NCBI RefSeq assembly: GCF_000521505.1
Contig: NZ_CP003915.1
Location: forward strand, 1,922,001 to 1,986,000
Reading direction: 5' to 3'
DNA length: 64,000 nucleotides
From: Advenella mimigardefordensis DPN7
GTDB lineage: Bacteria > Pseudomonadota > Gammaproteobacteria > Burkholderiales > Burkholderiaceae_B
In this document: piece after piece, positions 1-7,820 of the stretch
How the letters are laid out: every line of letters begins with the position of its first letter
Numbering within the stretch: position 1 is the stretch's first letter
Notes under the pieces: generated by a model
Databases searched by the model: none
What the model was told of the DNA's origin: nothing
What the model saw: the letters and a program-made list of their open reading frames with translations, nothing else
Program-made: the position numbers and the translations under genes

Positions 1-78
1 AAGTTGCACTGGCCAGCAGAACTGTGAAGGCCGGTGTTGTGGTTCACGACAGTGCCTGTCATGCTGTAATGCGCGCCA

Positions 79-101
79 GGCAGTGATGATTCTTCACTGC
101 C
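79..101. repeat. Inverted repeat downstream of the importer operon
   Basis: The arms GGCAGTGA (79-86) and TCACTGCC (94-101) are perfect inverted copies separated by 7 nt. The element lies just past the stop of the minus-strand permease gene and may end that transcript, but no T-run follows it. In the rest of 1-129 I see only a 20-codon minus-strand reading frame entering from position 62 and running off the left edge, which is not enough to call a gene. Confidence 0.4.
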
Positions 102-129
102 AGGACGCTACAGGTTTGACCATTAAAGA

Positions 130-951
130 CTAGCGGTTATTACCATATGTGAAATGCCGGTACAGTGCCTGTGCCAGATAGTCCAGTGCAAAGCCCAGCA
201 GACCAATAAACAGAATGCCGGCCATCAGTTCTGAGTAGGCCAGACGGTCGCGGGTATCAAGAATGAAATAGCCCAGCCCGGACGACACACCCAGCATTTC
301 GCAGGGTACCAGCAGAATCCAGGAGATACCGATAGACAGGCGCAGACCCGTCAGGATATGCGACAGAATGCCCGGTAGAACAATGGTTTTGAGCGTTTCA
401 AAACGGGTAGCCGACATGCTTCGGCTCAGTTGCAGCCATTGCGGATTAAGGCTTTTGACGCCGGCGGCCGTATTCAGAATAATCGGCCAGACGGCGGCAA
501 ACGTGAGCAGAAAATAGATGGGTGCATCGCCAATCCCAAAAATCATCACTGCAATCGGCATCCACGACAGGGGCGAAATCATGCGCAGGAACTGGAAGGC
601 CGGCTGGGTGCTGTTTTCAAACCAGCGGGCGCTACCCACGGCCAGGCCTATAGGAATGCCGATCACCAGCGCCAGCGCCAGGCCCACAAATACCCGCCGC
701 AAGCTGGTCAGTGCATGGCCGGGCAGTTCACTTTGCCCCAGCAAGTGAACCAGTGCCGCAAAGCTGTTCTGTGGCGACAACTGTTCGGCCAACGGCATGG
801 AGTCAGTCAGACTATGAATCCCAATACCCCAGAGCAGGATCAGAATGACCAGCCCTGCGATGCCGGCCAGCGGCGTCGCATAGCGGCTGATCCGGCGTTT
901 TTTGACGGGATTCACGCCAGGGGAGGCAAGGCTTGCTGTTGTCATCATCAT
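130..951 (-). CDS. ABC transporter permease, sulfonate/nitrate (SsuC/NrtB) type
   Basis: The 273-residue inner-membrane protein is a BPD_transp_1 permease. A short cytoplasmic N-terminus is followed by a first hydrophobic segment at about residues 28-46, then the core helices. The cytoplasmic EAA-like loop is degenerate and lies around residues 165-195. Related families (SsuC, TauC, NrtB) import sulfonates, taurine, nitrate or cyanate, so the substrate cannot be read from sequence. The ATG follows the stop of the binding-protein gene by a single base, which implies translational coupling, and three consecutive ATG codons start the frame. It is the last gene of the unit that begins with the flavoprotein at 4341. 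The solute class is inferred and the family is clear. Confidence 0.9.
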   Translation of the reverse strand: MMMTTASLASPGVNPVKKRRISRYATPLAGIAGLVILILLWGIGIHSLTDSMPLAEQLSPQNSFAALVHLLGQSELPGHALTSLRRVFVGLALALVIGIPIGLAVGSARWFENSTQPAFQFLRMISPLSWMPIAVMIFGIGDAPIYFLLTFAAVWPIILNTAAGVKSLNPQWLQLSRSMSATRFETLKTIVLPGILSHILTGLRLSIGISWILLVPCEMLGVSSGLGYFILDTRDRLAYSELMAGILFIGLLGFALDYLAQALYRHFTYGNNR

Positions 952-952
952 C

Positions 953-2131
953 CTAGGCTACAACCTGCTCGGTTCGCGTGAATGATTCGTCCAGGCCGAA
1001 CGTTTTCAGGCCACCAACGGCGGCCACCGCATTTTTAACGAAGCTGTCATCCACCAGATCACGTGCCACAAATGCCGGATCCAGCATTTTAAGAAAACTG
1101 TTATTGCCTTCGATATGCGTATTTTTCAATTGACGCACCAGCTCTTCGGTATAGGAGGCGAAGGGATACGGTTGAAAATCGATACGCGCCGTTTTCCAGT
1201 TGGCGTGTTCAATCGCGCCGGTGGCTTCGTAACGTGATTCGAAATCCGCATCCGGCACCAGCACGCGCGACAGGGTGGGCTTGCTATGCGGCGTATATTT
1301 ATTGGGACCATCCTTGCTGAGCAGATCGGCCGTTTCCTGTCGGTGATCGCGGATCCAGGCCTGGGCCTTAACAATCGCATTCACGGTTTTCTGCGTCCAG
1401 TCCTTTCTTTCGGCAAGGTCGCGTTCGTGCATCAGTACCACGCAACAGGCGTGATCTTTCCAGACGTCGCCGGTAAAGCGCAGCACCTTGCCCACTTTCA
1501 GGTCTTCGGCCAGTGCATTGAACGGCTCGGCCACAATATAGCCGGCAATGGTTTTGTTAGCCAGCGCCGGCACCATATCAGAGGGCGCCATCACCACCAG
1601 CTTGACTTCATCAGGCGCGGGTTTGTCATGCGAGACGGGTTTCAGATTGCTTTTGTCTAAAAGCTGTTGCAGAACCACGTTGTGGATGGAATACCAGAAC
1701 GGAATGGCTACGGTTTTGCCGCCTAAATCCTTGACGTCATTGACGTCCGGTGCAACGGTCAGTCCGGAGCCGGACATATGGTTCCATGCCACCACCTTGG
1801 CTTTGGCCTGACTGCCATAGCGCGTCCATACCGTCATGGGCGAGAGCAGATGAATCACGTTCACCTGACCGCTTAAAAAGGCTTCGGCCAGTTGCGCCCA
1901 ACTGCGGAACAGGCGCGGCTTTTCTACCTGTAGCCCTTCGGCTTCAAACAACTTGTTGGCGTGCGCGACCAGCAGCGGCGTGGCATCGGTAATCGGCAGG
2001 TAGCCGATACGAACAGGCGCATCCGGCTCTGCGGCAAACGCCCGGTTTTGCGCGTTCAGCAGGGGCAGGGCGCCCGCCGCTGTAAGCAGCGAAGACAGGC
2101 GAAGAAATTCACGGCGGGAGCGAAGATTCAT
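953..2131 (-). CDS. ABC transporter substrate-binding protein (NrtA/SsuA/TauA-like)
   Basis: The 392-residue periplasmic binding protein has an N-terminus with consecutive arginines (SRREFLRL) and a hydrophobic stretch ending near residues 30-34 (NRAFA), which suggests a Tat-type signal peptide. The mature part opens with RIGYLPITDATPL, typical of the NMT1/SsuA-like and NrtA-like type II binding fold. A Tat leader would fit a protein folded before export. It lies 41 bp after the ATPase gene and 1 bp before the permease gene, so the three make one importer. The ligand is unknown. Aliphatic sulfonates, nitrate and nitrile-like or aromatic compounds are all used by relatives. Confidence 0.88.
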   Translation of the reverse strand: MNLRSRREFLRLSSLLTAAGALPLLNAQNRAFAAEPDAPVRIGYLPITDATPLLVAHANKLFEAEGLQVEKPRLFRSWAQLAEAFLSGQVNVIHLLSPMTVWTRYGSQAKAKVVAWNHMSGSGLTVAPDVNDVKDLGGKTVAIPFWYSIHNVVLQQLLDKSNLKPVSHDKPAPDEVKLVVMAPSDMVPALANKTIAGYIVAEPFNALAEDLKVGKVLRFTGDVWKDHACCVVLMHERDLAERKDWTQKTVNAIVKAQAWIRDHRQETADLLSKDGPNKYTPHSKPTLSRVLVPDADFESRYEATGAIEHANWKTARIDFQPYPFASYTEELVRQLKNTHIEGNNSFLKMLDPAFVARDLVDDSFVKNAVAAVGGLKTFGLDESFTRTEQVVA

Positions 2132-2172
2132 GATGGATTGCTCGGTTGAATGAGTGTTGGTGACGTTACCGC

Positions 2173-3036
2173 TCAGGCGCCTGTACCGAAGGCGTTGCGT
2201 AACGTGTGGACGATATCGGCCCGAATGGATAAAAACTCGGGACTGGCAACGTCACGAGGATGGGATTGCATTAAGGACCAATGGCGGTGCGCACTGGCAT
2301 TTTTATCCAGCAGAATGATGCGGTCTGCCAGCGTCAGCGCTTCATCAATATCGTGAGTGACCATGACGGCACTGGCTCGATAGTGCGAGATCGTATCCAG
2401 CAGCAGCTGTTGCATTTGTGCGCGGGTGATTTCATCCAGTGCACTCAGCGGTTCATCCAGCATCAGAATACGCGGTCGGCGCGCCAGACTGCGGGCCAGA
2501 GCCACACGTTGCGCCATCCCACCAGATAAACTGGAAGGGTAGTGACTGCCGAAACCGTCCAGTTTAACGGTGTCGATCGCTTCGGCTACCGCTGCATCAA
2601 TTTCCTGACGGCTGCGATTTTTATGCCGTTTGAAATTCATTCCATATGCAATATTCTGCGATACGTTCAGCCAGGGCAGCAGATTGGGGTCCTGAAACAC
2701 AAAGCTGATATCCGGATGCGGCTGACTGATGGCCTGCTCATTGAGCCGAACCTGTCCGGCCTGCGGTGTTTGCAATCCGGAAAGAATGCGCAATAGTGAC
2801 GATTTGCCAACACCACTGGGGCCGATAATGGCAACGAATTCCTGCTCGCGCAGCGCCAGTGAAAAATCGTTCAGGACGATTCGTTCTCCTTCATCGCCCG
2901 GATAGCTGATGCGAATATGTTCAGCGTGCAGCAACACGGGCCGTGCCTCCTGAGCAACAGCCACCGGCGCGGCACTGGCTGGCAGTGCACCGATGTGCTG
3001 AGAAAGAGGTGTATCGTCGGAATAAAGTGCTTTCAT
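2173..3036 (-). CDS. ABC transporter ATP-binding protein (SsuB/NrtD-like)
   Basis: The 287-residue cytoplasmic ATPase carries a Walker A motif GPSGVGKSS near residue 76, the signature LSGGMAQRVALARSLA, and Walker B RILMLDEPLSALDE. A switch histidine follows in VMVTHDIDEAL. The first 35 residues are an extra N-terminal extension before the cassette. This is the usual partner of the adjacent permease and binding protein. The start lies 4 bp after the rubredoxin stop, so the importer and the redox genes are read from one transcript. Confidence 0.92.
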   Translation of the reverse strand: MKALYSDDTPLSQHIGALPASAAPVAVAQEARPVLLHAEHIRISYPGDEGERIVLNDFSLALREQEFVAIIGPSGVGKSSLLRILSGLQTPQAGQVRLNEQAISQPHPDISFVFQDPNLLPWLNVSQNIAYGMNFKRHKNRSRQEIDAAVAEAIDTVKLDGFGSHYPSSLSGGMAQRVALARSLARRPRILMLDEPLSALDEITRAQMQQLLLDTISHYRASAVMVTHDIDEALTLADRIILLDKNASAHRHWSLMQSHPRDVASPEFLSIRADIVHTLRNAFGTGA

Positions 3037-3040
3037 GCAG

Positions 3041-3205
3041 TCAGTCCGGTATCAGCACAAAGTCCAGCTTGCTCAGACCACAATCAGGGCAGACCCAGTC
3101 ATCCGGAATGTCCTCAAAGCGGGTGCCGGCAGGAATGCCTTCCTCGGGAAGGCCGGCCGATTCGTCGTAAATAAAGCCACAGGGCCCGCACATCCATTGT
3201 TTCAC
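3041..3205 (-). CDS. Rubredoxin
   Basis: The 54-residue protein has two CxxC iron knuckles, MCGPCGFIYDE near the N-terminus and VCPDCGLSKLDF near the C-terminus, plus the family motif GIPAGTRFEDIPDDW. It is a one-iron electron carrier. The start is GTG at 3203-3205, which shares one base with the TAG stop of the upstream flavoprotein gene, and an internal ATG (residue 5) would remove only four residues. Rubredoxins feed electrons to oxygenases and flavoproteins, so its position between an acyl-CoA-dehydrogenase-like gene and importer genes suggests an electron supply for oxidation of the imported compound. That role is inference and the family call is firm. Confidence 0.93.
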   Translation of the reverse strand: MKQWMCGPCGFIYDESAGLPEEGIPAGTRFEDIPDDWVCPDCGLSKLDFVLIPD

Positions 3206-4341
3206 TATGCGGCCTTTTTCTCTTGTTCCAGCGCGTGAATCTCTTTGCGCAGGTGTTTCAGGGCGGGGGTGACAATCGCCACAAACAGGGCTTCACGCAG
3301 CAGTCGCTGCGCAGCATGGCGCATCAGGTATCCTTTGGCACCGGCGTGCAGTGCGGCCGATTGCGTGGCTTTCAGGCTCAGCTCAGAGGCGGCGGCACGA
3401 CCCTGTAAAACGGCAAGCAGATCAGACTGGTCCGTATCGGCCAGCGCAGCCATATTACGGGTTGCAGAGGCGTAGACATCCAGATCGGACTTGATATCAT
3501 CGAACTGATCGTCAAGAAAAATATTAACGTGCTCGTGTGTCAGGTTGCTGTCGCGAATGATTTTCAGGCTGGCATCAATCACACCCAGACCAATACCAAT
3601 CTGACCCAGAATGAAACCGGGCTTGATGCGACGAATAAATTCCTTGAATTGCTCAGGCTGGGCCAGCACATGTTCGGCCGGGATACGCACGTCGCTGAAG
3701 CGAACATTAAACGTGCGAGTGCCTTCGTAACCGGAAAACTCCGGGCAGGGTTTCAGCGCCAGCCCAGGCTGATTGCACTCCACTGCAAACATGGCATAGC
3801 CTTCCTCACCCACACGGGCGGCCACAATAACGATATGCTCTTGCCCAAGATTAGACACCCAGGGCAGGCTGCCATTGATAATCAGCGCATCGCCATCGCG
3901 CACCGCAGACAGGTGAATACGCTCAATATCAGCCAGGTGTTTGACGGTGTTGGACATACCGGTGCCCGACAGCAACTGGCCGCTGGCTACCGGTGCCAGG
4001 AATTTTTCGCGTGCCGCTGCGTTGGGTGCATGCTGCAGATACCAGGCTGAAGTTGACTGGCACCAGGCAATAAAGGCAGTGGAGGCGCAATAGCCGGCAA
4101 TGCGGCGGGTGATTTCAATCTGTTCAGCCAGACCGGCATTGCGACCACTGAATTCTGTTGATACGGCTGCGTCATAGGCGCCCAGTGCACCCAGTTCCCG
4201 AACAATCGCTTCAGGATACAAGCCTTCCTGATCAATTTGCTGAACCAGAGGCTTTAATTTAGCGGCCAGCAGCGCGTCAATCGCTTCAAAACGGGCAGCC
4301 TGGTCGGCATCTGAGCGGAGGGATATTTCAGGAGCAGACAT
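3205..4341 (-). CDS. Acyl-CoA dehydrogenase-family flavoprotein
   Basis: The 378-residue protein has the three-domain acyl-CoA dehydrogenase layout. An N-terminal helical domain is followed by a middle beta domain with SGTGMSNTVKH and the FSGYEGTRTFNVRFSDVRIPAEHVL block, and then a C-terminal four-helix domain. The C-terminal signature is degenerate (HAGAKGYL in place of the usual glycine-rich Q-G-G motif), and no clear catalytic glutamate of the beta-oxidation enzymes is evident. This resembles the monooxygenase-like branch (DszC/SfnB) used in sulfur scavenging more than true fatty-acid enzymes. It is the first gene of the operon, with a weak AGGA ribosome site. Whether it is a dehydrogenase or an FMN-dependent oxygenase is open. 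Confidence 0.82.
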   Translation of the reverse strand: MSAPEISLRSDADQAARFEAIDALLAAKLKPLVQQIDQEGLYPEAIVRELGALGAYDAAVSTEFSGRNAGLAEQIEITRRIAGYCASTAFIAWCQSTSAWYLQHAPNAAAREKFLAPVASGQLLSGTGMSNTVKHLADIERIHLSAVRDGDALIINGSLPWVSNLGQEHIVIVAARVGEEGYAMFAVECNQPGLALKPCPEFSGYEGTRTFNVRFSDVRIPAEHVLAQPEQFKEFIRRIKPGFILGQIGIGLGVIDASLKIIRDSNLTHEHVNIFLDDQFDDIKSDLDVYASATRNMAALADTDQSDLLAVLQGRAAASELSLKATQSAALHAGAKGYLMRHAAQRLLREALFVAIVTPALKHLRKEIHALEQEKKAA

Positions 4342-4394
4342 AATAATCCTATACTTAACTGATGCGGCTAGTATAAAAACTATTTACTTATGAC

Positions 4395-4433
4395 TGAAAT
4401 ACATTAAAAGAATGTTCTTATTGCTGTATTTCA
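4395..4433. promoter_or_regulatory. Nested dyad upstream of the flavoprotein/importer operon
   Basis: The arms TGAAATACA (4395-4403) and TGTATTTCA (4425-4433) are exact inverted copies. Inside them sits a second dyad, AAGAA-TG-TTCTT (4408-4419), with almost the same centre. It lies 54-92 bp upstream of the operon start codon at 4341, so it is probably an operator for an unidentified dimeric or tetrameric regulator. The remainder of 4342-4601 is AT-rich at the operon-proximal side and shows no gene. Confidence 0.55.
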
Positions 4434-4601
4434 TATGACATGCTTCTGAATCGATAAAAGGCTATAAGGCGATAGGGTTGTTAGCCTCTGACAAAAAACG
4501 GTCAATACGTGGATGGCCGGCGCCGCTCATGACAGTGCGAGGGCAGGCCGGATCGTTATCGCTTTATCGTATCGTATAGGCGCGCAGTTGCTGTTATTTT
4601 G

Positions 4602-6548
4602 TTATTCCGTTTCTGCCTGAGTGGTCAGCGCTTCAATGGACTCGTGCAACTGCAGCCATTCTTCTTCCAGCGTTTCGGCGGTCGCGGTTAGTTCGCCATG
4701 TTCGGCCAGCACGGCAACCCGTTCGTCCCTGCGTGCATCAGAATAGAAATCTTCATCGGCAATCAGTGCATTGATCTGGGCAATGCGGGCCTGCGCGGCT
4801 TCCAGGTTTTTTTCGACCTGCGCCAGGCGCTTATCCAGCGGCTTGCGTAGCTGTGCAATGCGCTGGCGCTCTTCGGCCTGCTGACGTCGCACCGCTTTGC
4901 GATCGGGCGCCGCGCCCGCGCCATCGGTTGCCGCGGTCGCATCGCGCTCTTCCTGGCGTATGCTCAGAGCGCGTTGAGCCAGCCAGTCGCGATAGTCGTC
5001 CAGGTCACCGTCAAACTCAATGACCTGGCCATCTGCCACAATCCAGAAACTGTCCACCGTGGTGCGTAGCAGATGCCGGTCGTGCGAGACCATCAGCATG
5101 CTACCGTCAAATTCGGCCAGCGCGGTGGCCAGCGCCTCACGGGTGTCCACATCCAGGTGATTGCTGGGTTCATCAAGCAGCAGCAGATTGGGCTTTTGCC
5201 AAACGATCAGCGAGAGCGCCAGCCTGGCCTTTTCACCCCCGGAAAAGGGCGCTACTTTGTCGTTGACCTTATCACCGCCAAAACCGAATCCACCCAGATA
5301 ATTGCGCAGTTCCTGTTCGCGTGCCTCAGGTGCAATGCGCTGCAAGTGCTGCAACGGGCTGGCATCAACATCAAGCATATCCAGCTGATGCTGGGCAAAA
5401 TAGCCAATCTCCAGACCCTTGGACGGTTTGTAATGGCCCGCCAGGGGCTCCAGTTCACGGGCAATGGTCTTGATCAGCGTACTCTTACCGGCGCCATTGA
5501 CGCCCAGCACACCAATACGAGCGCCGGAGCGAATCATCAATTCGATATTGCTCAGAATCACGGTTTGGTTTGCCTGTTCATCGGTATAGCCGGTGGCCAC
5601 CTTGTCCATACGAAGCAGCGGATCGGGCATGGAAGGCGGGGAGGGGATATGAATATAGATACCCGACTCGGCCTGCAGCGGGGCCAGTTTTTCCATACGA
5701 GCCAGCGCCTTGACGCGGCTTTGTGCCTGCTTGGCCTTGGTGGCTTTTGCCTTGAAACGATCAATGAACGATTGCAGCCGGGCCGATTCCCGGCTCTGGC
5801 GATCTATCGCCACCTGCAACTGCCGCACGCGTTCGGCGCGCTGAGTCAGGAAATCATCATATCCACCCTTATAGCGCACGAGCTTTTGCTGGTCCACATG
5901 CAAAATGGTTTTGGCCACGGCATTCAGAAATTCAGTGTCGTGCGAAATCAGGATAACCGTACCCTCGTAGGCCGCCAGCCATTTCTCCAGCCACAGCATG
6001 GCATCCAGATCCAGGTGGTTGGTCGGCTCGTCCAGCAGCAGCAATTCGGACGGGGCCATCAGTGCACGGGCCAGGGCCAGACGCATTTGCCAGCCGCCGG
6101 AAAAACTATTGACCGCCTGAGTCCACTGTTCAGGCCGAAAACCCAGGCCGGCCAGCAGTTGTTCGGCACGCGATGGTGCGCTCCAGGCATCGGCCTCGAC
6201 CAGCGCCGCTTCCAGCTCGGCAATGCGGGTGCCGTCCGTATCGGGTGTGGCAGCGCGCGCCTGTTGCAGCTCACGCAAATGTGTATCCCCGTCAATCACG
6301 AATTCCCTTGCCGGTTGCGTAGTGGCATGGATTTCCTGTTCGACCGTGGCAATTCGCCAGGAATCGGGAATGAACAGATCACCGGCATCCGCATCGATCC
6401 GCCCTTGCAGCAGGGCGAACAGCGTTGTTTTGCCCGCGCCGTTTTTGCCGACCACGCCAACGCGTTCCTTTGGGTGTACGACGAAGTCGGCATTTTCCAG
6501 CAGCACCTTGGTGCCGCGACGTAAAGTAAGGCCAGAAGAGCGAATCAA
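4602..6548 (-). CDS. yheS: ABC-F family ATPase, YheS type
   Basis: The 648-residue soluble protein contains two ABC cassettes and no membrane segments. The first has Walker A VGKNGAGKTT and the second GVNGAGKST. The signatures are FSGGWQMRLALARAL and FSGGEKARLALSL, each followed by LLLDEP(T/S)NHLD. The lysine-rich linker KATKAKQAQSRVKAL is the P-site-tRNA interaction motif region, and a charged coiled-coil tail occupies roughly residues 545-645. ABC-F proteins bind the ribosomal E site and relieve stalling. Length and order match Escherichia coli YheS. The start is a TTG with a CGGA site about 9 nt upstream. No ATG is available in frame nearby. Confidence 0.92.
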   Translation of the reverse strand: MIRSSGLTLRRGTKVLLENADFVVHPKERVGVVGKNGAGKTTLFALLQGRIDADAGDLFIPDSWRIATVEQEIHATTQPAREFVIDGDTHLRELQQARAATPDTDGTRIAELEAALVEADAWSAPSRAEQLLAGLGFRPEQWTQAVNSFSGGWQMRLALARALMAPSELLLLDEPTNHLDLDAMLWLEKWLAAYEGTVILISHDTEFLNAVAKTILHVDQQKLVRYKGGYDDFLTQRAERVRQLQVAIDRQSRESARLQSFIDRFKAKATKAKQAQSRVKALARMEKLAPLQAESGIYIHIPSPPSMPDPLLRMDKVATGYTDEQANQTVILSNIELMIRSGARIGVLGVNGAGKSTLIKTIARELEPLAGHYKPSKGLEIGYFAQHQLDMLDVDASPLQHLQRIAPEAREQELRNYLGGFGFGGDKVNDKVAPFSGGEKARLALSLIVWQKPNLLLLDEPSNHLDVDTREALATALAEFDGSMLMVSHDRHLLRTTVDSFWIVADGQVIEFDGDLDDYRDWLAQRALSIRQEERDATAATDGAGAAPDRKAVRRQQAEERQRIAQLRKPLDKRLAQVEKNLEAAQARIAQINALIADEDFYSDARRDERVAVLAEHGELTATAETLEEEWLQLHESIEALTTQAETE

Positions 6549-6603
6549 AGCGAATAATCCGAGGAAAAAATAATCAGTGGAATTTAACGGGTAATGTGAT
6601 GGA

Positions 6604-6635
6604 CAACATCAAGGGCAACATCAAGGGCAACATCA
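6604..6635. repeat. 12-bp direct repeat, 2.7 copies
   Basis: The unit CAACATCAAGGG occurs at 6604-6615 and 6616-6627, followed by eight bases of a third copy. It sits in the 325-bp gap between the prmB stop and the ABC-F start (6549-6873). The remaining gap has a short minus-strand frame (about 6660-6848) with only a TTG start, which I do not call. No strong terminator is visible. Confidence 0.6.
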
Positions 6636-6873
6636 TACAACGGGTAACGCCATAGCCATTCAGACACATCGGTCAGGCCACGTTGTTTTATATAGGGTGA
6701 CCTTGTCGCCGTTTGTCAGGGGCAGAGCCTGGTACTGCGCCGTACGGGCGCTGCTCAGGTCCGCAAGACCGCTACGCGCTCTATTGCTATTGTATTGGTT
6801 TTCCGGCCCTTGGCCAGGCTTGTGCAGGCGCGATCGGACAAGCAGCAAGCCATTGAGTGCCAGGATGATAGCG

Positions 6874-7773
6874 TCAGAGCGTGAGCAATTGTGCGCGTGT
6901 CAGCAGCAGGATAGAATCGTCACTCTGGGCTGTTTCAAGAAATACCGGATTCAAGGTCGGGAAGGCGTTCATGAAGTTTTCATATTCATTGCCAATTTCC
7001 AGAACCATAAAGCCATCATCGCTCAGATGTGCCGCACCCTGAGCCAGAATCGTGCGAATAATGTCCATGCCATCGTCACCGCCAGCCAGCGCCAGTACGG
7101 GTTCGTGCTGGTACTCGCTGGGCAGTTGCGCCATGGCGGTACTGTTCACGTATGGCGGGTTGCAAACAATGACATCATAGCGCTGCGCTTGCAGTGGCGC
7201 ATACAGGTCACCCTGTACTACATTGACCCGATCGCCTAATTGGTACATGTCCACGTTTCTCTGTGCCAGACGAATGGCATGACCGGCCAGGTCGACTGCG
7301 TCAACCTGCGCATTCGGGAAGGCCAGCGCGGCAAGAATAGCCAGGCAGCCGGAACCGGTACACAGATCAAGCACATGCTGTACGTTCTCGGGATCCGCGA
7401 CCCATGGGTCAAGTTGTTCGGCCAGCAGTTCTGCGATGGGTGAACGCGGGACGATCACGCGCTTGTCGGTCAGGAAACGGTGACCCTGCAGCCAGGCTTC
7501 GCCCGTCAGATAAGCCAGGGGAACCCGTTTTTTTACACGCAGTTCGATCAGGCTGATGCATTGCCTTTTTTCGTCTTCCAGCAGGCGGGCGTCCAGAAAC
7601 GGGTCCAGCGTATCCAGCGGCAAGTGCAGCGTAGACAGGACCAGATAGACAGCTTCGTCCCAGGCATTATCACTGCCGTGGCCAAAGGCCAGTTCTGCGT
7701 CATTGAAGCGGGAGACCGCATAGCGAATAACGTCGCGCACTGTTTTCAGCTCGTTGTGGATTTTTGAAGCCAT
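6874..7773 (-). CDS. prmB: Ribosomal protein L3 N5-glutamine methyltransferase
   Basis: The 299-residue enzyme methylates the side chain of a conserved glutamine in ribosomal protein L3 using S-adenosylmethionine. The SAM loop is seen as VLDLCTGSGCLAI and the glutamine-binding catalytic motif as VCNPPYVN. The N-terminal helical domain (about residues 1-105) and the stretch PRSPIAELL match the PrmB branch rather than PrmC. The ATG at 7773 has a GGA site. An upstream TTG at 7791 would add six residues and has weaker support. It follows dapE by 47 bp on the same strand. Confidence 0.93.
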   Translation of the reverse strand: MASKIHNELKTVRDVIRYAVSRFNDAELAFGHGSDNAWDEAVYLVLSTLHLPLDTLDPFLDARLLEDEKRQCISLIELRVKKRVPLAYLTGEAWLQGHRFLTDKRVIVPRSPIAELLAEQLDPWVADPENVQHVLDLCTGSGCLAILAALAFPNAQVDAVDLAGHAIRLAQRNVDMYQLGDRVNVVQGDLYAPLQAQRYDVIVCNPPYVNSTAMAQLPSEYQHEPVLALAGGDDGMDIIRTILAQGAAHLSDDGFMVLEIGNEYENFMNAFPTLNPVFLETAQSDDSILLLTRAQLLTL

Positions 7774-7820
7774 AAAATATCCGATATTCAATGTTAGATA
7801 TACAATTGCTTAGTGCAAGT

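Noticed and set aside
1..62. A partial minus-strand gene entering from the left edge
   Set aside because: Only about 20 codons are visible, with no ribosome site and no recognisable motif.
130..4341. Naming the first operon ssu or tau genes
   Set aside because: The importer family fits, but no SsuD/TauD-type enzyme is present. The flavoprotein and rubredoxin make a different set, so a gene symbol would overstate the evidence.
5073..6524. A 483-codon plus-strand open frame opposite the ABC-F gene
   Set aside because: It is the antisense shadow of a clear ABC-F coding sequence. It has no family features or ribosome site, and the codon pattern is the reverse of the real gene.
6660..6848. A 62-codon minus-strand frame between prmB and the ABC-F gene
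   Set aside because: Only a TTG start and no ribosome site. The sequence has a hydrophobic beginning upstream of it but no family that I recognise.
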